The translations under genes were made by a program, and so were the position numbers. 7,323 nucleotides of DNA from Selenomonadales bacterium (lineage in GTDB: Bacteria > Bacillota > Negativicutes > RGIG982), in the NCBI GenBank assembly GCA_017390595.1, contig JAFPBC010000055.1, positions 1 through 7,323 on the forward strand, in the 5' to 3' direction. Position 1 is the stretch's first letter. The number at the start of each line of letters is the position of its first letter. The notes beneath the pieces were generated by a model. It ran no database searches and was not told where the DNA came from. It saw only the letters and a list, made by a program, of their open reading frames with translations. Shown here one piece after another: positions 1-6,058 of this stretch.

Positions 1-1179
1 ACCTGCGGCTGCCGTCGTCGTAATTTTTTTCTGCGGGAGCTTGCCCGGGAGCGTATCGTCGATCGACGCACGCGGATCGCCCGAACCTGTTACGCGCATT
101 GCCTGATAGATGTAGGAACGGCCCGAGAGCGGGTCGCGGATAGCACCGCCGAGGCAAGTTGCCGCGCCGCCGAACGGTTCGATCTCCGTCGGATGGTTGT
201 GCGTTTCGTTTTTGAACATGACGAGCCAGTCTTCTTCTTTACCATTGATGTCGGCTTTCGTCACGATACTGCAAGCGTTGATCTCATCGGACGCGTCGAG
301 GTCTTCGACTTTGCCCTGTTTTTTGAGCTGTTTCGTACCGATGCAAGCCATATCCATGAGCGTCATCGGACGGTCGGTCTCGCCGTATACATAGTCGCGC
401 GCGCCTTGGTAGCCCTTGTACGCTTCCTGTACAGGCGCATTGAACGCACCGTCTTCGAACGCGATGTCGGTAATTTTCGTCGAGAACGTCGTATGACGGC
501 AATGGTCGGACCAGTACGTGTCGATTACTTTGATTTCCGTGATAGTCGGGTCACGGTCTTCTTCATCGCGGAAGTATGCCTGACAGAACGCGAGGTCCGC
601 AAGGCTCATCGCAAGACCCGTTTCCTTGTGGAACGCGGCAAGTCTTTCTTCGCTCCACGTCGTGAAATCCGTGAGTTTCGCGACATCCGCGGGAACTTCG
701 GATTTGAGGTCGAGGTCTTCCGGTTTTTCGAGAGCGGCTTCACGTGCTTCGACTGCGTTGATGCAGTACGCTTTTACTTTTGCCACTTCGTCTGCCGAGA
801 GAGTGCCCGACAAGATGATGACGCGCGCCGTCACGATGATGGGGCGGTCTTTCTGCGAGATGAGCTGTACGCACTGTGCCGCGGAGTCTGCGCGCTGGTC
901 GTACTGACCCGGAAGCGGTTCTACCGCGAACACGATGTCTTTGTCATCAATTTCAATTTCTTCGTCGTATACGGTGTCAACGGTCGGTTCGGAGAACACG
1001 ATACCGCGTGCTTTCTGATATTCTTCTTCGCTGATACCCTGCACGTCATAGCGCTGGATGATGCGAACGCCTTCAAGACCTTCGAGGCTGAGGCTTTCTT
1101 TGAGGTCTCTGAACAATTCCTGCGCGGGAATGTCGAAGCCTTCTTTTTTCTCAACAAAAATACGTCTTACGTTGCTCAC
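1..1179 (-). CDS. purL: Phosphoribosylformylglycinamidine synthase, N-terminal part (runs off the left edge)
   Basis: PurL makes formylglycinamidine ribonucleotide from FGAR, glutamine and ATP, the fourth step of purine synthesis, in the cytoplasm. The 393 visible codons are open without a stop and begin VSNVRRIFVEKKEGFD. Signatures seen are YWSDHCRHTTF (residues 222-232) and a long block from FKNETHNHPTEIEPFGGA (322-339) on through GAIRDP (345-350), which belongs to the ATP-binding synthetase core. The long N-terminal region before these motifs fits the single-chain large PurL (about 1,250 residues in clostridia and Negativicutes) and not the split PurL/PurQ/PurS form. The start is GTG at 1179; AGGAGGAG (1192-1185) lies 5 bases upstream, and no in-frame ATG fits as well. 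It follows speD by 24 bases with no terminator between, so the two are probably cotranscribed. The C-terminal synthetase and glutaminase domains are outside the window. Confidence 0.96.
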   Translation of the reverse strand, partial: MSNVRRIFVEKKEGFDIPAQELFRDLKESLSLEGLEGVRIIQRYDVQGISEEEYQKARGIVFSEPTVDTVYDEEIEIDDKDIVFAVEPLPGQYDQRADSAAQCVQLISQKDRPIIVTARVIILSGTLSADEVAKVKAYCINAVEAREAALEKPEDLDLKSEVPADVAKLTDFTTWSEERLAAFHKETGLAMSLADLAFCQAYFRDEEDRDPTITEIKVIDTYWSDHCRHTTFSTKITDIAFEDGAFNAPVQEAYKGYQGARDYVYGETDRPMTLMDMACIGTKQLKKQGKVEDLDASDEINACSIVTKADINGKEEDWLVMFKNETHNHPTEIEPFGGAATCLGGAIRDPLSGRSYIYQAMRVTGSGDPRASIDDTLPGKLPQKKITTTAAAG

Positions 1180-1203
1180 TGTTACTCCTCCTATAACTGT
1201 GTG

Positions 1204-1980
1204 TTAGACCTTCGGAATATTTCTGCCGTAGAAGATCTCTGCCATTTCTTTTTTGAGGCTCTGTTTGATCTTACGTTTTTCGTGTGTCGTCAACTCGTTT
1301 TTCGGCGTACCGAACAAGTAGTTGTCGAGATCGAATTCTTTCAAGAGCATCTTCGTATGGAAAATGTTTTCTTGATATACGTTCACGTCGAGCATCTGAT
1401 ATTTGGTACGTTTTTTCGAGTCGATATAATTCTGGATAGAGTTTATCTTATGGTCGATGAACAGCTTGCGGCCGTTCACATCGCGCGTAAAGCCTCGTAC
1501 ACGATAGTCGATGGTGACGATATCCGAGCAGAACTGCTCCAAGAGATAATTGAGTGCTTTGAGCGGCGAGATCTCACCACAGGTCGATACATCGATATCG
1601 GCACGGAACGTGCTGATGCCCTTTTCGGGATGACTTTCGGGATACGTGTGTACGGTGATATGGCTCTTATCGAGATGGCAGACGACAGCGTCCGACACAG
1701 GCTCAACGGGCCCTTCCGAAATCAATATCGTTACACTGGCACCTTGCGGTTCATAGTCTTGCTTCGCAATATTGAGGATGTTCGCCCCGATAATGTTAGC
1801 AACCTCTGTCAATATCCCCGTCAAACGCTGCGCATTGTACTGTTCGTCGATATACTCGATATATTCTCTGCGATGCTCGGGCGTTTTCGCATAACAAATG
1901 TCGTACATATTGAAGCTGAGCGACTTCGTGAGGTTATTGAACCCGTATAATTTCAGTTTTTTGATCTCCTTGATTTCCAT
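1204..1980 (-). CDS. speD: S-adenosylmethionine decarboxylase proenzyme, E. coli-type
   Basis: SpeD decarboxylates S-adenosylmethionine to give the aminopropyl donor for spermidine synthesis. It is made as a proenzyme that cuts itself and turns the new N-terminal serine into the pyruvoyl cofactor. The 258-residue product is close to the 264 of E. coli SpeD and longer than the short archaeal/Bacillus form. The cleavage site is in LDKSHITVHTYPESHPEKG, between Lys105 and Ser106. His111 and the Cys of STCGE (Cys134) match the residues used in processing and catalysis. I chose ATG at 1980, because AAGGTGG lies 6 bases before it; a TTG two codons upstream (1986) is also open but sits directly on that ribosome site. 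A sigma-H-like promoter lies about 65-90 bases upstream, and purL follows after 24 bases. No spermidine synthase gene is in the window, so the aminopropyltransferase must be elsewhere. Confidence 0.96.
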   Translation of the reverse strand: MEIKEIKKLKLYGFNNLTKSLSFNMYDICYAKTPEHRREYIEYIDEQYNAQRLTGILTEVANIIGANILNIAKQDYEPQGASVTILISEGPVEPVSDAVVCHLDKSHITVHTYPESHPEKGISTFRADIDVSTCGEISPLKALNYLLEQFCSDIVTIDYRVRGFTRDVNGRKLFIDHKINSIQNYIDSKKRTKYQMLDVNVYQENIFHTKMLLKEFDLDNYLFGTPKNELTTHEKRKIKQSLKKEMAEIFYGRNIPKV

Positions 1981-2044
1981 CTCCAACCACCTTGCTTAAT
2001 TTCTTTCCTTTGCCCATACGGCAAAACGTCCATAATATGTAGTA

Positions 2045-2071
2045 TCATTCGCCATGATAGGCAAAAATCCT
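2045..2071 (-). promoter_or_regulatory. Sigma-H-like promoter upstream of speD
   Basis: Read on the minus strand, GCAGGATTT contains a -35 core AGGATTT (2071-2065). An 11-base spacer follows, then GGCGAATGA (2053-2045) with the GAAT core. This fits the Bacillus sigma-H consensus (RnAGGAwWW, 11-12 bases, RnnGAATww), except that the bases after GAAT are G and A. A good sigma-A promoter is not evident here; TATTAT further down lacks a well-placed -35 box. The site is in the 99 bases between the YhcH-family gene and speD. That it is used, and by which sigma factor, is inference. Confidence 0.5.
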
Positions 2072-2079
2072 GCTTCTTC

Positions 2080-2550
2080 TTATAAAACGAGCGTTTTTCT
2101 TACTTTGGCTACGATTTTTTTGACAGGTGCAGCCTCGCCCACGCTGCAGCACGGACGATGGATATCGTTTTCCGTCAGGACGGCATAGCAGTCTGCCTTG
2201 AGAAGTACGAACGACTCGTTCGGGACCGACGCGTAAAAGACAGCGTCATTGCCCTTCTCATCAAGATACTCGTACGGATAGCCGTCTTCTTTCAATGCCC
2301 AGCCGATGCGTTCCGCGCCACGAACGAGGAACTGGATATCGATATATTCGCTGTGCGTCTCTGCCTTAAGCTCGGACGGTGCTTTCGTCTCGTATTCCGA
2401 CACCATAAAGAAGATATCGTCGCCGTCTATCTCGTAACGGCCGACGGGGAGAGCTTTTGTCTCTGCTTTTGCCAGATGCGCGAGCGTTTTTTGAAGTGCG
2501 GACGGGAGCTTGTCCCAGTATGCCTGATTGCTGATATGTCCAATGATCAT
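2080..2550 (-). CDS. YhcH/YjgK/YiaL family protein (cupin-like, sugar-metabolism associated)
   Basis: This 156-residue protein belongs to the YhcH/YjgK/YiaL family (the former DUF386, which also includes EbgC and TabA). These are small cytoplasmic beta-barrel proteins, often next to sialic acid or other sugar genes; their exact reaction is mostly unknown. The sequence shows the usual order: MIIGHISN at the start, GRYEIDGDDIFFMVSEYETK (residues 38-57), ETHSEYIDIQFLVRGAE (64-80), NDIHRP (128-133) and VKKIVAKV near the end. Glu64, His66 and His131 are at the places where the family carries its likely metal ligands. The length is normal. A weak ribosome site, GGTGA, lies 7 bases before the ATG, and an extended -10 promoter 64 bases upstream. 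No sugar catabolism gene is nearby, so the context does not reveal the substrate. It lies upstream of speD in the same direction and may be partly cotranscribed with it. Confidence 0.92.
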   Translation of the reverse strand: MIIGHISNQAYWDKLPSALQKTLAHLAKAETKALPVGRYEIDGDDIFFMVSEYETKAPSELKAETHSEYIDIQFLVRGAERIGWALKEDGYPYEYLDEKGNDAVFYASVPNESFVLLKADCYAVLTENDIHRPCCSVGEAAPVKKIVAKVRKTLVL

Positions 2551-2613
2551 GATCGTGTCACCGCTTTCTGTATGATATATTTCGTTTGCATAATTCGCCT
2601 ATTTTATCTTATA

Positions 2614-2642
2614 AGTATACCATATTTTCTCCGCACTTGCGA
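2614..2642 (-). promoter_or_regulatory. Extended -10 promoter of the YhcH-family gene
   Basis: On the minus strand TGG-TATACT gives an extended -10 (TATACT at 2619-2614, TG just upstream). A poor -35, TCGCAA (2642-2637), sits 17 bases away. The distance to the ATG is 64 bases. It is divergent to the T-box operon promoter, about 25 bases away. Confidence 0.55.
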
Positions 2643-2668
2643 TATGTAAAAATTTTCACAATATACTC

Positions 2669-2698
2669 TTGCGTGCGTACCTACCTCTATGCTATGAT
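2669..2698 (+). promoter_or_regulatory. Promoter of the T-box/alaRT operon
   Basis: TTGCGT (2669-2674) as -35 and TATGAT (2693-2698) as -10 are 18 bases apart. TGC directly before the hexamer makes it an extended -10. Transcription would start near 2705, about 18 bases before the base of T-box stem I, which is the normal layout for a T-box leader. Confidence 0.6.
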
Positions 2699-2722
2699 AA
2701 ATCCAATACGAAAACAGGCAAT

Positions 2723-2945
2723 GACAAGATGAGTAGCTTCGCATACAGCCTGCAGAGAGCCGACGGTCGGTGCAAGTCGGCGGCACGCGCGAGGTGAACG
2801 CTGTTCTTGTAGCCGAAAGCTAAGCGACACAAGTCGTGAACCTTTCCGTCGTCGGCGTTAACGAGCGTAGAGAGAGCCGTAAGGCTAATGAAGGTGGTAC
2901 CGCGGGAATATGCTCCCGTCCTGAAGAAGGACGAGGAGTTTTTTT
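2723..2945 (+). promoter_or_regulatory. T-box riboswitch, alanine specifier (GCT)
   Basis: This leader RNA binds a tRNA and lets transcription continue only when that tRNA is uncharged. Stem I base: ACAAGA (2724-2729) pairs with TCTTGT (2805-2810). The 5' side of the specifier loop holds GAGTAG with the AGTA motif, and the distal loop has CGGTGCAAG (2768-2776), as in B. subtilis glyQS. The 3' side of the specifier loop reads GAAC-GCT-G-TTCTTG; aligned with glyQS GAAA-GGC-A-UUCUUG this places the specifier at 2800-2802, GCT, alanine. A short stem III (AGCC gtaa GGCT, 2875-2886) precedes the T-box AAGGTGGTACCGCG (2891-2904). Its TGGT bulge pairs with ACCA, fitting a tRNA with discriminator A such as tRNA-Ala. 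GCG and AGG of the T-box can pair with CGTCCT (2917-2922) to form the antiterminator. The downstream genes also fit alanine. Confidence 0.93.
2913..2945 (+). terminator. Regulated terminator of the T-box leader
   Basis: CTCC-CGTCCT (2913-2922) pairs with AGGACG-A-GGAG (2928-2938), leaving one bulged A. Seven T follow (2939-2945). The 5' arm is the same segment that would pair with the T-box sequence in the antiterminator, so the two structures exclude each other. Confidence 0.9.
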
Positions 2946-2976
2946 ATTATCTGACTATCGTGAAGGAGTGTATATC

Positions 2977-3471
2977 ATGAACAAAGAACAAAGACTGGAA
3001 TTATTGGAATATATCAAACGAGATGCCAAGCGCCCCGTAAGCGAGCTGGCTATCCTCCTCAACCTGCCCGAAGATGAGATCAAGGCAGAGATCAAACAGC
3101 TCGAAAAAGAAAAGATCATCCTCAACTATCACACCATCGTCAACTGGAACAAAGCGGGCGCGCAAGATGTCTGCGCTCTTATCGAGGTTAAGATCACACC
3201 GCAGCGCGAAGTCGGTTTCGACGCCATCGCAGAGCGCATCATCCGTTTCCCCGAAGTAGAAAGCACGTATCTCATGAGCGGTGCGTACGACCTGCTCGTC
3301 ATGGTCAAAGGCGAGTCCCTCCAAGCATGCGCGAACTTCGTTTCGACGAAGCTGTCGACCATCGACGGTGTCCTCAGTACAGCGACGCACTTCATGCTCA
3401 AACCGTACAAAGAAGACGGCATCATCATCAACGATGTTGAAAAAGACCGCCGTCTGGTGGTGTCGCCATGA
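2977..3471 (+). CDS. alaR: Lrp/AsnC family transcriptional regulator, AlaR-like
   Basis: A 164-residue Lrp/AsnC family DNA-binding regulator. Residues 1-50 form the winged helix-turn-helix region (EQRLELLEYIKRDAKRPVSE, then an LNLPEDEIKAEIKQLEKEKI recognition segment). Residues about 65-145 are the ligand-binding RAM domain, with the family's SGAYDLLVMVKG turn at 101-112. The start is ATG at 2977, with AAGGAG 8 bases before it. The frame is open further upstream, but that part lies inside the T-box RNA and has no ribosome site. Its stop codon overlaps the start of the aminotransferase gene (ATGA), so the two are translationally coupled. In B. subtilis the same pair, alaR-alaT (yugG-yugH), has AlaR as the alanine-responsive regulator of the operon. 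Here the same role is inferred from gene order and from the alanine T-box; the ligand cannot be read from the sequence. A more general Lrp-like function remains possible. Confidence 0.9.
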   Translation: MNKEQRLELLEYIKRDAKRPVSELAILLNLPEDEIKAEIKQLEKEKIILNYHTIVNWNKAGAQDVCALIEVKITPQREVGFDAIAERIIRFPEVESTYLMSGAYDLLVMVKGESLQACANFVSTKLSTIDGVLSTATHFMLKPYKEDGIIINDVEKDRRLVVSP

Positions 3472-4637
3472 GATGGAATGAAAGGATATCCCCCAACGTC
3501 CTCGCCATCCCGCCATCGGGCATCCGCCGTTTCTTCGATATCGCCGCAGAGATGGACGATGTCGTATCGCTCGGCGTAGGCGAGCCCGATTTTATCACAC
3601 CGTGGCATATCCGCGAGAGCTGTGTCTACGGTCTCGAACGCGGCTTTACGGCATACACGTCGAACGCGGGCCTCTTAGAGCTCCGCGAAGAGATCGCACA
3701 TCACTTCCGCTCGCGTTACAACGTAGACTACGATGCGAAAAAAGAAGTCCTCATCACCGTCGGCGTCAGCGAAGCACTCGACCTCGCCATCCGCGCGCTC
3801 CTCTCCCCGGGAGACGACGCGCTCATCCCCGAGCCGTGCTACGTCTCGTACAAATCATGCGTATCGCTCGTCGGCGCGAACCCCATCCCCGTACCGACCT
3901 CGATGGAAAACAACTTCCAGCTGACGGTAGACGCACTCGAACGTGCCATCACACCGAAAACGAAGCTTCTGCTTATCGGCTACCCGAACAATCCGACGGG
4001 TGCTATCATGCCGCGCGAAGAGCTCATGAAAATTGCCGACTTCGCCAAAGCACACGACCTCATCGTGCTGTCTGACGAGATCTATGCCGACCTCACCTAC
4101 GATGCCGAGCATACGTGCTTCTCGTCCCTCCCCGGCATGAAAGAACGCACCATCGTCTTCAACGGCTTCTCCAAAGCATACGCGATGACAGGCTGGCGTA
4201 TCGGTTACGCGCTCGGCGCACCCGAAATTATCGCCGCGATGACGAAGATACACCAATACACGATGCTCTGCGCGCCTATCACAGCACAGATCGCCGCTGT
4301 CGAAGCACTCAAAAACGGTGAAAAACAGATGAAAAAGATGGTCAAAGAATATGACTGCCGCCGTCGTCTGATGGTAGACGGATTCCGCGCGATGGGTCTC
4401 GACTGCTTCGAGCCGAAAGGCGCGTTCTACATCTTCCCGTCCATCAAGAGAACAGGCCTTTCGTCGATGGAATTCGCCGAACAGCTCCTCCGCGCAGAAA
4501 AAGTCGCCATCGTCCCCGGTGATGCCTTCGGTGACAGCGGTCAGGGCCACGTACGCTGTTCGTACGCGTACTCCATCGCCAACCTCAACGAAGCCCTCAC
4601 ACGAATCGAGCATTTCGTCCGCCCGATGCTCAAATAA
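3468..4637 (+). CDS. alaT: Class I PLP-dependent aminotransferase, probable alanine transaminase
   Basis: A 389-residue cytoplasmic fold-type I aminotransferase, of normal length. Visible functional residues: GVGEPDF (36-42) at the substrate side, the pyridoxal-ring contacts in YPNNPTG (172-178, Asn175) and SDEIY (202-206, Asp203 and Tyr206), the Schiff-base lysine in FNGFSKAYAMTGWR (Lys236, Arg244), and the carboxylate-binding Arg363 in HVRCSYA. The subfamily holds alanine, aromatic and aspartate aminotransferases, so sequence alone does not fix the substrate. The alanine T-box upstream and the Lrp-type partner, as in B. subtilis alaR-alaT, favour pyruvate plus glutamate to alanine plus 2-oxoglutarate. 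The ATG overlaps the regulator's TGA, with GGTGG 7 bases upstream. A rho-independent terminator begins 12 bases after the stop codon. Confidence 0.93.
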   Translation: MRWNERISPNVLAIPPSGIRRFFDIAAEMDDVVSLGVGEPDFITPWHIRESCVYGLERGFTAYTSNAGLLELREEIAHHFRSRYNVDYDAKKEVLITVGVSEALDLAIRALLSPGDDALIPEPCYVSYKSCVSLVGANPIPVPTSMENNFQLTVDALERAITPKTKLLLIGYPNNPTGAIMPREELMKIADFAKAHDLIVLSDEIYADLTYDAEHTCFSSLPGMKERTIVFNGFSKAYAMTGWRIGYALGAPEIIAAMTKIHQYTMLCAPITAQIAAVEALKNGEKQMKKMVKEYDCRRRLMVDGFRAMGLDCFEPKGAFYIFPSIKRTGLSSMEFAEQLLRAEKVAIVPGDAFGDSGQGHVRCSYAYSIANLNEALTRIEHFVRPMLK

Positions 4638-4648
4638 CGACAGACGAC

Positions 4649-4682
4649 AAGACCTCGCTCATCATCAGGCGGGGTCTTTATT
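4649..4682 (+). terminator. Terminator of the alaR-alaT operon
   Basis: AAGACCTCGC (4649-4658) pairs with GCGGGGTCTT (4669-4678), ten pairs with one T-G wobble and a 10-base loop. The T tract is short and broken (TTTATT), so the stop may be incomplete. Confidence 0.75.
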
Positions 4683-4743
4683 CCATCATCTGCTCTCTTC
4701 CTTTGCGTGTAAAAATTTCTTTTGGAGAATCATTATTTTTTAC

Positions 4744-4772
4744 TTGCAATTAGTATACAGATATGGTATATT
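4744..4772 (+). promoter_or_regulatory. Promoter of the ZIP transporter gene
   Basis: TTGCAA (4744-4749), a 17-base spacer and TATATT (4767-4772) preceded by TGG make a good sigma-A promoter with an extended -10. Transcription would start near 4779. An imperfect dyad, TAGTATAC (4751-4758) and GTATATTA (4766-4773), covers the spacer and -10 and could be an operator. Confidence 0.75.
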
Positions 4773-4826
4773 ATTATCAGAGACAGAGAGAACACAAAAC
4801 TTAGTAATAAAAGGAAGTGTATTCCT

Positions 4827-5618
4827 ATGACATACGAGCTTCTTTTGACGCTCACACTGCCGTTTCTCGGTACTGTCCTCGGTTCGGCAAGCGTATTTTT
4901 CTTAAAAGGACAGCTCAATCCAACGGTACAACGCTCGCTCCTCGGATTCGCGGCAGGTGTGATGGTAGCGGCTTCTGTCTGGAGCCTTATCATTCCCGCG
5001 ATGGAGCAGTCGGAGCATCTCGGCAAGCTGGCATTCATGCCCGCGCTCGTCGGGCTGTGGCTCGGCTTTCTCTTCCTGCTCATCCTTGACCGCGTGATAC
5101 CGCATCTCCACGCAAACGGCGATTGTCCGAACGGCGTATGCAAAGTGACCGACAAGTCCGATCGATCGAAGATGCTGTTCTTCGCCGTCGCGCTCCACAA
5201 TCTGCCCGAAGGGATGGCAGTCGGTGTGGCGGTGGCAGGCTGGCTGAGCGGAGAGGTCATCATCTCGTCCGCGGCGGCACTCGCGCTCGCTGTCGGTATC
5301 GCGATCCAGAATATCCCCGAAGGTGCTATCATCTCTCTGCCGATGCGTTCAAATGGCCTCTCGCAGAAAAAAGCATTCGCTTACGGCACCGCCTCGGGCA
5401 TCATCGAGCCCATCGGTACGGTGCTGACCATCGTGCTGGCAGGTCTCTTCGTCCCCATCCTGCCGTATCTTCTCGCCTTCTCCGCAGGTGCGATGCTCTA
5501 CGTCGTCGTAGAAGAGCTCATCCCCGAAATGTCGGCAGGCGAACACGCAAGTATCGGCACGATCTTCTTCGCAGTCGGCTTCTCGCTGATGATGGTCTTA
5601 GATATTGCTCTCGGCTAA
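4827..5618 (+). CDS. ZIP family divalent metal transporter (ZupT/GufA-like)
   Basis: A 263-residue inner-membrane protein of the ZIP family, which brings zinc, iron or manganese into the cytoplasm. Hydrophobic segments are seen at about residues 5-26, 36-57, 70-90, 117-138, 144-170, 183-207, 209-231 and 242-262, which is the eight-helix ZIP layout. The binuclear metal centre motifs are HNLPEG (124-129) in helix 4 and QNIPEG (161-166) in helix 5; many relatives have H or E where this has Gln161. VVEELIPE (227-234) supplies further acidic residues. The loop between helices 3 and 4 reads HLHANGDCPNGVC (93-105), a possible metal-binding patch. The start is ATG at 4827, with AAGGAAG (4811-4817) 9 bases upstream. 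The frame is open further back, but that part overlaps the promoter. It seems to be a single-gene unit ending at a strong terminator. The metal transported cannot be told from the sequence. Confidence 0.93.
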   Translation: MTYELLLTLTLPFLGTVLGSASVFFLKGQLNPTVQRSLLGFAAGVMVAASVWSLIIPAMEQSEHLGKLAFMPALVGLWLGFLFLLILDRVIPHLHANGDCPNGVCKVTDKSDRSKMLFFAVALHNLPEGMAVGVAVAGWLSGEVIISSAAALALAVGIAIQNIPEGAIISLPMRSNGLSQKKAFAYGTASGIIEPIGTVLTIVLAGLFVPILPYLLAFSAGAMLYVVVEELIPEMSAGEHASIGTIFFAVGFSLMMVLDIALG

Positions 5619-5687
5619 CAGCTGAGTTGAATATATAAAACACTCCTTAAACTTAAACCTCAAAACTCAAAAACCTACAACAAGCAC

Positions 5688-5725
5688 AAAAAACAGAGAC
5701 GTTCCGCCGACGTCTCTGTTTTTTT
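5688..5725. terminator. Bidirectional rho-independent terminator after the ZIP gene
   Basis: ACAGAGACGT (5693-5702) and ACGTCTCTGT (5710-5719) pair perfectly around a 7-base loop. Six A precede and seven T follow, so it works on paper in both directions. It lies 75 bases after the ZIP stop codon and could also stop transcripts from the adhesin gene on the other strand. Confidence 0.92.
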
Positions 5726-5778
5726 GTTTTGGTTCGTGCCTTATGCGAAAATATGACTGCTTTTCTTTCTCTCCCCCA

Positions 5779-5814
5779 GTCTGCTTCGCAGACAGCTCCC
5801 TCGTCAGAGGGAGC
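5779..5814. repeat. Double-hairpin repeat-like element
   Basis: Two perfect hairpins lie almost side by side: GTCTGC-TTC-GCAGAC (5779-5793) and GCTCCCTC-GTCA-GAGGGAGC (5795-5814). From memory, nearly the same pair occurs in many intergenic regions of gut Firmicutes; only one copy is in this window. No T tract follows directly, so it is not a standard terminator. Confidence 0.6.
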
Positions 5815-5879
5815 CGCCGTTGTCTCTTTTTTGGCCCCGTCTCCCCTATCACAGCGAGCTTTGAGTAAAAAAACATGAA

Positions 5880-5909
5880 ATTCCCCACAACAGATTTGTT
5901 GTGGGGAAT
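5880..5909. repeat. Perfect 13-pair hairpin
   Basis: ATTCCCCACAACA (5880-5892) pairs with TGTTGTGGGGAAT (5897-5909) around GATT. On the minus strand seven T come 7 bases after the stem, so it may act as a poor terminator for the adhesin transcript, 150 bases after that stop codon. It could equally be a dispersed palindromic repeat. Confidence 0.6.
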
Positions 5910-5931
5910 CGCTTGCGCCATTCAATACAGA

Positions 5932-6012
5932 TTTTTTGTCGCGGCAAGGCGATTTTTCGCGTGCTACTCGGAGGGTAACACAAGAAAAATCAACGCAGTC
6001 GCGGCGGAAAAA
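5932..6012. repeat. 81-base imperfect palindromic element
   Basis: Nested inverted segments share one centre near 5971: outer TTTTTTGTCGCGGC (5932-5945) against GTCGCGGCGGAAAAA (5998-6012), middle GATTTTTC (5951-5958) against GAAAAATC (5984-5991), inner GTGCTAC (5961-5967) against GTAACAC (5975-5981, six of seven pairs). It could fold into one long interrupted hairpin. The form resembles a small dispersed palindromic repeat; only one copy is visible here. Confidence 0.55.
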
Positions 6013-6058
6013 GATGATTGAAGGGTCATGTTTTTTTACGAAAAGCGAGCTTATTTAT

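Larger units (their letters stand above)
5619..6058. other. 440-base gene-free stretch between convergent genes
   Basis: The stretch between the ZIP gene and the adhesin gene, whose 3' ends face each other. It holds a bidirectional terminator near 5693-5719, a double hairpin at 5779-5814, a 13-pair hairpin at 5880-5909 and a larger imperfect palindrome at 5932-6012. Open frames here are short and show no family signature, so I call no gene. It looks like a place where small repeat elements have collected. Confidence 0.7.

Noticed and set aside
193..1950. A 585-codon open frame on the plus strand covering both purL and speD.
   Set aside because: It lies fully antisense to two genes with clear family motifs. 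Its product is rich in Phe, Arg and Val with no recognisable domain, as expected from reverse-strand codon bias.
1993..2079. An in-frame run of 28 sense codons directly after the stop codon of the YhcH-family gene, which could suggest readthrough.
   Set aside because: The family normally ends near the present stop, and the stretch overlaps the sigma-H-like promoter. An inner 19-codon frame has no well-spaced ribosome site.
2158..2649. A plus-strand frame of 163 codons opposite the YhcH-family gene.
   Set aside because: It is antisense to a conserved gene, has no recognisable product and runs into the divergent promoter region.
2836..2976. An upstream extension of the Lrp-type regulator by 47 codons.
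   Set aside because: It would start inside the T-box and read through the terminator; the ATG at 2977 has a good ribosome site and matches the normal N-terminus.
4722..4826. A 35-codon N-terminal extension of the ZIP transporter.
   Set aside because: It overlaps the promoter, so it would not be transcribed as a whole, and ATG 4827 has its own ribosome site and begins the first membrane helix.
5653..5925. Minus-strand frames of 84 and 90 codons in the intergenic stretch.
   Set aside because: They run through a terminator and two hairpins, overlap each other, have low-complexity products and show no family signature.
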